From positions 1 to 5,040 of the forward strand of contig CANIXM010000181.1 of the NCBI GenBank assembly GCA_947471245.1: a stretch of 5,040 bases of DNA. The letters run 5' to 3'. Shown piece after piece: positions 1 to 5,040 of the stretch. The stretch comes from Paludibacteraceae bacterium (GTDB lineage Bacteria > Bacteroidota > Bacteroidia > Bacteroidales > Paludibacteraceae). A program made the translations under genes and the position numbers. Position 1 is the first letter of the stretch; each line of letters begins with the position of its first letter. The notes under the pieces were generated by a model. That model saw only the letters and a list, made by a program, of their open reading frames with translations. It had not been told where the DNA came from and did no database searches.

Positions 1-1414
1 ACAAGAACTTCCAATTGAGTTTTTTAATCAAAATAAAGCTGGCGACTTAATTTCAAGGGTGAATAATGACACGGACAAAATCAACCAGTTTTTTTCGCAG
101 TCGCTTGTACAGTTTATGAGTTCCATTTTTACTATGATTGGTGCTGGCATTTTTCTTCTCACCATCAATGTGGAATTGGCAGTAGCTGCATTGTTACCTG
201 CTGTGGGTTTATTGGTCTTTACTCGCATCACATCGCCGTGGGTAAGAAAGTCCAATGCCACGAGTATGAAAACCACAGGAGCATTGAGTTCGGAGATACA
301 AGAGAGTTTGAATAATTTCAAAGTGATAGTCGCTTTCAATCGTCGTGATTATTTCCGCCAACGTTTTGCTGAAGTGAATGAGCAAAACTACAAAGCCTCT
401 ATCAAATCAGGCATTGCTAGCAATGTATTTATACCAGTGTTTGGGCTGTCGTCCAATATTGGTCAGTTGGTGGTGATGGCTTTTGGTATATATTTGATTA
501 CCATCCAATTATTTTCCATTGGGTTGCTCATTAGCTTTTTGGCATATATCAATCATTTTTATAATCCACTTCGCCAGATAGCTGCTTTGTGGGCCAACTT
601 TCAAGTGGCTCTTGCAGGATGGGATAGGATTTCTCAGATTCTGGTGATGGAGACCAATTTGCCCATCTTGCCTGTCACACCACCAGAAGATACCGCGTAT
701 TTGATGTCGTTTAGGGATGTGAGTTTTGCTTATGTCCCCACCAACAATATTCTCAGCCACGTCAATTTTGATTTGGAGCGTGGCAAAACCTACGCATTTG
801 TTGGGCCAACAGGTGGTGGAAAGACCACCACAGCTTCACTTATGGCTCGACTTTATGATCCCACTTCAGGACAGATTTTGTTACACGGTGCTGATATTCG
901 TACACTTTCTCCCGAACAACGAAGTGCCAGTATCGGATTTATACTTCAAGAGCCTTTTTTGTTTACAGGTACATTGCGCGATAATATTCTTTATGGCAAC
1001 CCTGAGCATGAAAATCTATCGGATGCCAAGTTAATGGATTCACTTGCCGAGGCAGGTCTTGATGGTTTGTTGGATAGATTTGATGGCGGATTACTTGCCA
1101 CTATCACCACCACGGGTGACGATCTAAGTTTGGGGCAGAAGCAGTTAATTGCTTTTATTCGAGCAGTGCTCCGTAAACCCGAGCTTCTTATACTCGATGA
1201 AGCAACTGCCAACATCGACACGGTTACAGAAAAGCTATTGGAACAAATTCTTCTAAAGCTACCCAGCTATACTACCAAAATCATCATCGCTCACCGGCTG
1301 AATACCATCGAGAATGCGGATCAGATTTTCTTTGTCAACTCGGGCACCCTCACCAAGGCTGGCTCGTTGCAAGATGCTGTGAGTCTACTTATGAATGGAA
1401 AAAGAGACAGCTAA
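1..1414 (+). CDS. ABC exporter, fused permease-ATPase half-transporter (5' end missing)
   Basis: An inner-membrane ABC exporter that uses ATP hydrolysis to move an unknown substrate; two such subunits normally pair. The frame is open to the left edge, and the first residues (LPIEFF, then GDLISRVNNDTD) match the conserved coupling-helix region after TM2. The GTG at 59 is therefore internal, and roughly 100 or more residues are missing. Numbering from that GTG, hydrophobic segments near 12-37, 38-58, 118-148 and 152-172 correspond to TM3-TM6. The ATPase domain starts near 215. It has Walker A GPTGGGKTT (803-829), the Q-loop Gln (947-949), signature LSLGQ (1124-1138), Walker B LLILDE with the catalytic Glu (1184-1201), D-loop ANID and the H-loop His (1292-1294). 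All catalytic motifs are intact, so the protein should be active. The substrate cannot be predicted, and any partner would lie to the left of the window. It converges on the next gene with 7 bases between stop codons and no terminator hairpin there. Confidence 0.93.
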   Translation, partial: QELPIEFFNQNKAGDLISRVNNDTDKINQFFSQSLVQFMSSIFTMIGAGIFLLTINVELAVAALLPAVGLLVFTRITSPWVRKSNATSMKTTGALSSEIQESLNNFKVIVAFNRRDYFRQRFAEVNEQNYKASIKSGIASNVFIPVFGLSSNIGQLVVMAFGIYLITIQLFSIGLLISFLAYINHFYNPLRQIAALWANFQVALAGWDRISQILVMETNLPILPVTPPEDTAYLMSFRDVSFAYVPTNNILSHVNFDLERGKTYAFVGPTGGGKTTTASLMARLYDPTSGQILLHGADIRTLSPEQRSASIGFILQEPFLFTGTLRDNILYGNPEHENLSDAKLMDSLAEAGLDGLLDRFDGGLLATITTTGDDLSLGQKQLIAFIRAVLRKPELLILDEATANIDTVTEKLLEQILLKLPSYTTKIIIAHRLNTIENADQIFFVNSGTLTKAGSLQDAVSLLMNGKRDS

Positions 1415-1421
1415 ATCACCC

Positions 1422-1823
1422 CTAATCGCAACTGTTGCTCAGGCTAGGGCAGTGTAACACACCTGATACATCGTGGTGTTGAAGAAGTGTGCTCACCAGT
1501 TCATTGTCAAAGCCCGCAATTTTTATCTCACCCACTTCTATCAACGGTCTGCGTATCAGTAGCGGATCATGGATCATTGCCTCTAGCGCCGATTGTTCGC
1601 TCATAGCATGTGGAATTACTTCTCCTTTTTTAATCCGTGGGGCTGCTGGATTAAACCATTCCACCACTGGCATATTCCCGAAAAATGCACGTAATGATGT
1701 TTCTGTCCAAGAATGAGTTAAGACTGAAACCACTTCCACCTCATGGCCATACATTTCCAGCATTTTTCGTTGCTTGGTGTTGTTGATACATCCAGGCTTT
1801 TCATAAAAGTCTATTTTTGCCAT
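1422..1823 (-). CDS. ArsC-like nitrogenase-associated protein (thioredoxin fold)
   Basis: A 133-residue protein of the ArsC/Spx superfamily, closest by my recognition to the 'nitrogenase-associated protein' branch that is found in or near nif clusters. Visible family marks are the N-terminal FYEKPGCINNTKQ with a single active-site-type Cys12, then FFGNMPVVEWFNPAAPR (47-63), and DPLLIRRPLIEVG (86-98) containing the Arg-Pro loop. A C-terminal tail carries Cys125 and Cys132, which also fits this branch. There is no second Cys next to Cys12, so an Spx-type CxxC disulfide switch is absent. True arsenate reductase activity is doubtful, and the biochemical role of the family is not settled. The ATG at 1823 lies 5 bases after the stop of the upstream CCE_0567-type gene, so the two are almost certainly co-transcribed and translationally coupled. 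The leader is A-rich without a clear Shine-Dalgarno. The alternative is a generic ArsC/Spx-like protein unconnected to nitrogen fixation. Confidence 0.87.
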   Translation of the reverse strand: MAKIDFYEKPGCINNTKQRKMLEMYGHEVEVVSVLTHSWTETSLRAFFGNMPVVEWFNPAAPRIKKGEVIPHAMSEQSALEAMIHDPLLIRRPLIEVGEIKIAGFDNELVSTLLQHHDVSGVLHCPSLSNSCD

Positions 1824-1828
1824 GTTTT

Positions 1829-2041
1829 CTATACGGTTTTTTTATTTTCTTGCAGTGTTCTGTTAAGACCGTCCCAGTGTTTGCAAGCATCGTAGGTCGA
1901 TTGAGCCAGGATTGGAATCTCCTCAAATGCCACCGGCAATCGGTCTTCAATCAAGTCATGCAATTCGCTTGCTTTTTGAGATAAAGTGAAGCGCGCTTTG
2001 CTTACTTCTTTTTCTAGTGCTTTGAGTTCTTCTGCCGTCAT
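1829..2041 (-). CDS. CCE_0567/DUF683-type small helical metalloprotein (Rop-like, nif-associated)
   Basis: A 70-residue, highly charged, predicted all-helical protein. The pattern EELKALEKEV, then ELHDLIEDRLP, then EEIPILAQSTYDA matches the small proteins usually annotated as CCE_0567 family or DUF683/Rop-like. In many diazotrophs these are encoded beside nifX and its neighbours. The family forms a two-helix antiparallel hairpin that dimerises and binds metal; the His-Asp and acidic residues of the LHDLIED segment are plausible ligands, which is inference. The start chosen is the ATG at 2041, because the product then begins MTAEELK like its relatives. The frame could extend upstream to a TTG at 2071, but those 10 extra residues (DRRNTNKPY) look unlike the family. 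They would also overlap the candidate promoter. It ends 5 bases before the ArsC-like gene and forms a two-gene operon with it. The pairing with a second nif-associated family strengthens both assignments. Confidence 0.8.
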   Translation of the reverse strand: MTAEELKALEKEVSKARFTLSQKASELHDLIEDRLPVAFEEIPILAQSTYDACKHWDGLNRTLQENKKTV

Positions 2042-2066
2042 ATATGGTTTGTTTGTGTTTCTCCTA

Positions 2067-2083
2067 TCCAAATTTTATGCCAA
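2067..2083 (-). promoter_or_regulatory. Candidate sigma-54-like promoter of the nif-type pair (weak)
   Basis: Read on the minus strand, this is TTGGCATAAAATTTGGA. It resembles the -24/-12 pattern TGGCAC-N5-TTGCA with the correct spacing. The -24 half fits well (TGGCAT), but the -12 half reads TTGGA, so the normally invariant C of the GC pair is replaced by G. If it is real, transcription would begin near 2056, about 15 bases before the ATG at 2041. The same bases also partly resemble a Bacteroidota -7 element (AAAATTTG against TAnnTTTG), but I found no well-placed -33 TTG. A promoter here is likely from context; its class is uncertain. Confidence 0.25.
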
Positions 2084-2201
2084 CTGTTTTTTGGATGACT
2101 TGATATGTGCCAATTGACTGGTTTAAAGATTGTTGATTGATTATTCGTTGGTGCGTTGTAGAAAGTGTAGGCTTTTTATTCCTACATTAATGTGCGTGTT
2201 A

Positions 2202-2217
2202 TGTGAACAAATCAACA
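2202..2217. promoter_or_regulatory. TGT-N10-ACA motif, possible NifA-type upstream activator site
   Basis: The sequence TGTGAACAAATCAACA exactly fits TGT-N10-ACA, the consensus bound by the nitrogen-fixation activator NifA. It is centred about 150 bases upstream of the transcription start inferred for the nif-type gene pair, within the usual range for such enhancers. The motif has only six fixed bases, so a chance match in a spacer this size is quite possible. Support comes only from the identity of the downstream genes. Confidence 0.22.
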
Positions 2218-2283
2218 TGAACGTAATATGTTCGCAAGTGGTGCAAACGGCATAATTGCGTTGAGTCCAATGTGGGGAGGTAT

Positions 2284-2330
2284 AAAAGAATAGTGGCTTT
2301 AAGGAAATTCCTTAAAGCCACTATTCTTTT
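2284..2330 (-). terminator. Strong hairpin terminator after ompH2
   Basis: A perfect inverted repeat with 23-base arms (2284-2306 and 2308-2330) around a single central base. A realistic fold has about 21 paired bases and a 5-base loop. On the minus strand it begins 20 bases after the ompH2 stop and ends in TTCTTTTATA, giving a U-rich tail. It therefore ends the bamA-ompH1-ompH2 transcript and insulates the nif-type pair from it. The arms are flanked by A and T runs on both sides, so it could stop transcription in either direction, although no plus-strand gene reads into it nearby. Confidence 0.88.
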
Positions 2331-2350
2331 ATTGCGGGATTATTCTAAGC

Positions 2351-2899
2351 TTATTTCTTTGCTGGTGCTGCTGGTGCTACCTCAGCTGGTTTGTCCAATC
2401 CAAGTTTTTTCTTTACCAATGCACTTAAGTCATTTGAGTTGGGTGATTGATAAATGATGCTTTGTGCACTAACGTCAAAAATGTACAAGTATTTGTTTTC
2501 GGCACCCACTTCATTGATGGCTTTCTTCACTTTGTCAATCACAGGAGCAAAAAGCTCTTGTTGCTTCTTTTGAAGGTCTGTGCTTGCAGTTTGTTGGAAA
2601 GTGGTAATGCGTTGTTCCATCTCAGTAATCTCACTTTGACGAGCTTGTTTGATGGTTTCTGGCATGGTAGCTTGTTTCTCTTGATACTCTTTGATTTTCT
2701 TGGTGTATTCTTCACGCATTTTTACTAACTCTTTCTCCATTTCAGATTGTAGGTCCGAAAGTTTCTTTTCGATAGTAGCTCTTTCAGGCATGGCAACCAA
2801 AATTTCTTGGGTGTTTACATGACCTAACTTAGTTTCTTGTGCTGCAACAAAGTTTAGCGGAAGTGCACATACAAGTGCAATAGCAATTTTTTTAAACAT
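2351..2899 (-). CDS. OmpH/Skp-like periplasmic chaperone, copy 2
   Basis: A 182-residue OmpH/Skp family protein. Skp-type trimers hold unfolded outer-membrane proteins in the periplasm and hand them to the BAM complex. Residues 1-20 (MFKK, a hydrophobic core, then FVAA before Q21) form a signal peptide. The mature protein starts with KLGHVNTQEILVAMPE, the short first strand and helix of the family. A long charged coiled coil follows over about residues 40-125 (Lys/Glu/Gln-rich), then the returning segment YLYIFDVSAQSIIYQSP typical of the C-terminal part of the core. The tail is Ala/Pro/Lys-rich (PAEVAPAAPAKK) and includes a tandem 9-base DNA duplication (2361-2378). It lies 56 bases downstream of copy 1 in the same orientation and is followed by the terminator. 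The leader is A/T-rich without a Shine-Dalgarno. Symbols ompH or skp would be family-level only. Confidence 0.93.
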   Translation of the reverse strand: MFKKIAIALVCALPLNFVAAQETKLGHVNTQEILVAMPERATIEKKLSDLQSEMEKELVKMREEYTKKIKEYQEKQATMPETIKQARQSEITEMEQRITTFQQTASTDLQKKQQELFAPVIDKVKKAINEVGAENKYLYIFDVSAQSIIYQSPNSNDLSALVKKKLGLDKPAEVAPAAPAKK

Positions 2900-2942
2900 G
2901 ATTATTTTTTTTAATTATTTTCTTGAATTGTTAAATCGACTG

Positions 2943-2973
2943 CAAATTTATAAATTTATTTTGAATAACCCAA
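2943..2973 (-). promoter_or_regulatory. Candidate Bacteroidota-type promoter for ompH copy 2
   Basis: On the minus strand, TAAATTTG (2950-2943) is an exact match to the TAnnTTTG -7 element of Bacteroidota housekeeping promoters. A TTG (2973-2971) stands 20 bases upstream as the -33 element. It overlaps the last codons of ompH copy 1 and would give a leader of roughly 35-40 bases before the ATG at 2899. This would let copy 2 be expressed at a higher level than by read-through alone. The region is very AT-rich, so a chance match is possible. Confidence 0.4.
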
Positions 2974-3471
2974 TTTTTGAAGCACTGCATCGCTGATGTC
3001 AATTTTGGGTGATGTGAAGATGATACTTGCGTCAGAGCTTTTGTCAAATACAAACTGCAAATCTTTTTCTTTACTCAATTCCTGTACTGCAGTGTATATC
3101 TCATCCTGAATAGGTTTCATAAGACTTTGACGTTTTTTGTACAGTTCACCTTCTGGACCGAAATATCCTCTCTTGAGCTCTTGAACTGCTTTTTCTTTGG
3201 CTACAATTTCTTCCTCACGTTTTACTTTGGCCTGTTCGGTTAGAAATACCAATTCAGTTTGATAGTTTTTGTACATTTTTTGTACTTCTTGCATCTGTGC
3301 GTCCACCTCAGCTTGCCATTTTTTTGACACCTGATTGATTTGTTCGTTAGCCGTTTCGTATGATGGTACATTTTTCATGATGTATTCCATATCCACCATT
3401 GCAAATTTTTGTGCGTTTGCTGATAAGGTTATTCCAGAGAATAAACAAAGAGCGATTAGAATTTTTTTCAT
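2956..3471 (-). CDS. OmpH/Skp-like periplasmic chaperone, copy 1
   Basis: A 171-residue OmpH/Skp family protein encoded directly downstream of bamA. The start chosen is the ATG at 3471. It gives a classic signal peptide (MKKILIALC, then SANA before Q21) and is preceded by an A-rich leader. The in-frame ATG at 3522 would put a polar 17-residue stretch ahead of the signal and is unlikely. The mature protein opens with KFAMVDMEYIMKNVPSYETA, the family's first strand and helix. A long charged coiled coil follows, then DLQFVFDKSSDASIIFTSPKIDISDAVLQKLGY, the conserved return strand and C-terminal helix. Unlike copy 2 it ends just after that helix, with no Ala/Pro tail. Its likely role is as a holdase for outer-membrane proteins on their way to BamA. 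The 107 bases between bamA and this gene show no clear terminator, so read-through from bamA is expected. Confidence 0.93.
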   Translation of the reverse strand: MKKILIALCLFSGITLSANAQKFAMVDMEYIMKNVPSYETANEQINQVSKKWQAEVDAQMQEVQKMYKNYQTELVFLTEQAKVKREEEIVAKEKAVQELKRGYFGPEGELYKKRQSLMKPIQDEIYTAVQELSKEKDLQFVFDKSSDASIIFTSPKIDISDAVLQKLGYSK

Positions 3472-3578
3472 AATGATTGTTGTTTTAAATGTGTTCAATT
3501 CGTATTTTATTATCACGAGCATGGCTAGTACAAAATCTTTGCCAAATTTTCACCACTTTAAATATGCTCTCGAACAAT

Positions 3579-5040
3579 TTACAATTCTTGACCTAGCACA
3601 AAGTGAAATTGTCCGCCACTAGGTGTAGTAGCATTTTGACCTGTGTTTTTGTCAATTGCAGGGTCAAAACCATACCCGTAGTCAATACCTATCATTCCTA
3701 ACATTGGTAGGAAAACCCGTGCGCCAATACCGACACTACGTTTCAGATTGAAAGGATTGTAATCTTTCATTCCTGTGTACGCATTACCAGCTTCCACAAA
3801 TCCTAGAAAATAAACCGTTGCTGACTGTTCTAGCATAAGCGGATAGCGTAACTCCATGGTGAATTTGTTGTACAAATACCCGGCTTTCGTGGATTGATTT
3901 GATGCTTTGTCATATTGATAGGGAGTGACTGTTCCATCGGCATACCCACGCAAGGATACAATCTCGGTTCCAAATCCAGCGAAATAAACCATTCCACCAC
4001 CACCCATGTCATATTTCTCAAATGGCGATTGTGCATTTACATTGTAATTTCCTAAATAGGCAAATTGCACCTTAGACATTAGCACCAGTTTACTGTTGTT
4101 AGAAAGTGGTGTGAAGTTTTTGGCCATGAATGTCCATTTGTGATATTCTACCCATTTGTATCGTTCTTGCAGATTGCTTAATACATTTGGATCCCTGAAT
4201 TTTTCGGGATTGAAAGCCGAATAGGGCGGTGTAAGTTTTAATCCAATGGAGAACGAAGATCCCGAGCGTGTGTACAAAGGGTTGTCTATGGAGTTTCTAC
4301 TCAGTGTAAATCCAATGCTTATACTGTTGAACGTTCCATTTGGCATGGGGAAATAGCCGTAATAGTCTTTTAGAATATATCGTTGGTATGTGAATTCTTT
4401 ATAAAACGTGAAATAGTCATCAGGCCACGTTAGTCGCTCCCCATTTCCGATGCTTAGACCTATTGTTTGGAATGATTTGTCGGGATCGACACTTTGTAAG
4501 TAGCTTTGGTTGTAGCCATAGCCTCCCATACCCATTCCACCCATTCCATAGCCACCCATTCCATAGCCACCCAAATTGTTTGGATTATAGGCAGCTGTGT
4601 TTTGTTGTGCATAATTACTGTTGTAGCCAGCCATGCGGGTATATGATATGGATGTGGAGAGTGAATTTGGACGTTTACCACCAAGCCATGGCTCTAAAAA
4701 AGAAAGACTGAATGAGGTGTACTGTTTTCCATTGGTTCTAGCATTAAGGCTTAGTGTTTGTCCTTCACCTTGTGGTACAATGCGGTAGGTTTCCGGTTTG
4801 AAAATGTTTTGAATGGCAAAGTTGCTGAATTTTAATCCCACACTGCCCACTATACCTGTATAACCTCCATAACCTGCAGAAAGTTCCACTTGGTCACTTC
4901 CTTTTGTTTGTAGGTTGTAGTCTATATCCACAGTTCCATCTTCTTGGTTAGGCTTGATGTCGGGCGTGATTTTTTCAGGATTGAAATGCCCCATTTGAGC
5001 CAATTCTCTGAGCGAACGCATGATGTCGGACTGACTGTAC
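3579..5040 (-). CDS. bamA: BamA, outer-membrane protein assembly factor, C-terminal part (5' end missing)
   Basis: The C-terminal 486 residues of BamA, the Omp85 barrel that inserts beta-barrel proteins into the outer membrane. The frame stays open to the right edge (YSQSDI precedes the Met at 5021), so that Met is internal. The rest, mainly the remaining POTRA domains, lies outside. Visible parts are the end of the last POTRA (IMRSLRELAQMGHFNPEKI and DGTVDIDYNL), the entry to the barrel (SDQVELSAGYGG), and a 16-strand-type barrel rich in alternating hydrophobic residues. The Omp85 loop-6 motif LRGY is at 3942-3953, matching the VRGF/Y family signature. Two features stand out. A 20-residue Gly/Tyr/Met-only repeat lies in a predicted extracellular loop (4512-4571). 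The protein also ends FHFVLGQEL, with a terminal Leu rather than the usual aromatic residue. It heads the bamA-ompH1-ompH2 unit. Confidence 0.95.
   Translation of the reverse strand, partial: YSQSDIMRSLRELAQMGHFNPEKITPDIKPNQEDGTVDIDYNLQTKGSDQVELSAGYGGYTGIVGSVGLKFSNFAIQNIFKPETYRIVPQGEGQTLSLNARTNGKQYTSFSLSFLEPWLGGKRPNSLSTSISYTRMAGYNSNYAQQNTAAYNPNNLGGYGMGGYGMGGMGMGGYGYNQSYLQSVDPDKSFQTIGLSIGNGERLTWPDDYFTFYKEFTYQRYILKDYYGYFPMPNGTFNSISIGFTLSRNSIDNPLYTRSGSSFSIGLKLTPPYSAFNPEKFRDPNVLSNLQERYKWVEYHKWTFMAKNFTPLSNNSKLVLMSKVQFAYLGNYNVNAQSPFEKYDMGGGGMVYFAGFGTEIVSLRGYADGTVTPYQYDKASNQSTKAGYLYNKFTMELRYPLMLEQSATVYFLGFVEAGNAYTGMKDYNPFNLKRSVGIGARVFLPMLGMIGIDYGYGFDPAIDKNTGQNATTPSGGQFHFVLGQEL
4512..4571 (-). repeat. 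Four 15-base tandem units coding GGYGM-type repeats in BamA
   Basis: Reading the minus strand, four in-frame 15-base units encode GGYGM, GGYGM, GGMGM and GGYGY. The first two (4557-4571 and 4542-4556) are identical in DNA; the other two are diverged. The result is 20 residues made of 12 Gly, 4 Tyr and 4 Met. It sits between predicted barrel strands 5 (SLSTSISYTRM) and 6 (FQTIGLSIGNG), aligned by eye to the known BamA strand order, so it should be in extracellular loop 3. Confidence 0.85.

Larger units (their letters stand above)
2042..2350. other. Gene-free spacer between the nif-type pair and ompH2
   Basis: No convincing coding region lies in these 309 bases. The right third holds the strong terminator at 2284-2330. 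The left part should contain the promoter of the minus-strand gene pair. It also has small inverted repeats: TGTAGG/CCTACA (2166-2171 and 2181-2186) and AACAT/ATGTT (2214-2218 and 2228-2232). The TGT-N10-ACA motif at 2202-2217 is also here. No tRNA or recognisable RNA gene was seen. Confidence 0.7.

Noticed and set aside
59..61. GTG at 59 as the true start of the ABC exporter
   Set aside because: The open frame and conserved exporter sequence continue to the left edge, so the start is outside the window.
1428..1438. GCAACTGTTGC palindrome near the convergent stop codons, as a terminator
   Set aside because: The arms are 5 bases around one central base, there is no U-rich tail, and it falls inside the coding end of the ArsC-like gene.
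2042..2071. TTG start at 2071 adding 10 residues to the CCE_0567-type protein
   Set aside because: The ATG at 2041 gives the usual family start, while the extension is polar, unlike relatives, and overlaps the probable promoter.
2166..2186. TGTAGG/CCTACA hairpin as a terminator or riboswitch
   Set aside because: The stem is only 6 bases with a 9-base AT-rich loop, no U tail and no further structure; it could occur by chance.
2272..2457. Plus-strand 61-codon frame across the terminator into ompH copy 2
   Set aside because: It is made from the terminator hairpin and the antisense of a well-supported gene, and has no family resemblance.
3472..3522. ATG at 3522 as the start of ompH copy 1
   Set aside because: It would place 17 polar residues before an otherwise perfect signal peptide; the ATG at 3471 follows an A-rich leader and gives a normal secreted protein.
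4463..4711. Plus-strand frame rich in His/Pro/Phe across the bamA repeat
   Set aside because: It is the antisense reading of the Gly/Tyr/Met repeat inside bamA, and its low-complexity composition follows from that.

Overview
The window looks like chromosomal DNA from a member of the Bacteroidota. The main evidence is a C-terminal BamA fragment followed by two tandem OmpH/Skp-like genes, an arrangement typical of that phylum. AT-rich spacers, A-rich leaders without clear Shine-Dalgarno sequences, and one TTG/TAnnTTTG-type promoter candidate agree with this. Species or genus cannot be read from the sequence.

Layout, left to right. Positions 1-1414 (+) hold the 3' part of an ABC exporter that fuses a membrane domain to an ATPase domain; its start lies off the left edge. 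It converges, with 7 bases between stop codons, on a two-gene minus-strand unit (1422-2041). That unit encodes a small CCE_0567/DUF683-type (Rop-like) helical metalloprotein and an ArsC-like 'nitrogenase-associated' thioredoxin-fold protein. Both families are known mainly as accessory genes of nitrogen-fixation (nif) clusters. A gene-free stretch of about 310 bases follows (2042-2350). It contains possible NifA/sigma-54-like sites upstream of the pair and a very strong hairpin terminator (2284-2330). From 2351 to the right edge, all on the minus strand, lies an outer-membrane biogenesis cluster: ompH/skp copy 2, ompH/skp copy 1, and the C-terminal half of bamA, which runs off the right edge.

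How the genes work together. BamA is the core of the machine that inserts beta-barrel proteins into the outer membrane. The OmpH/Skp proteins are periplasmic holdases that deliver unfolded barrel proteins to it. Transcription runs bamA -> ompH1 -> ompH2 and probably ends at the 2284-2330 hairpin; ompH2 may also have its own promoter. The nif-type pair lies just past that terminator in the same orientation and is probably expressed separately. The ABC exporter has no evident functional link to the rest.

I see no wholly new system. The point most worth following is the nif-accessory gene pair sitting between housekeeping genes, together with regulatory motifs that partly match the nif promoter pattern. 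The four-unit Gly/Tyr/Met repeat in a predicted surface loop of BamA is a second, smaller oddity.
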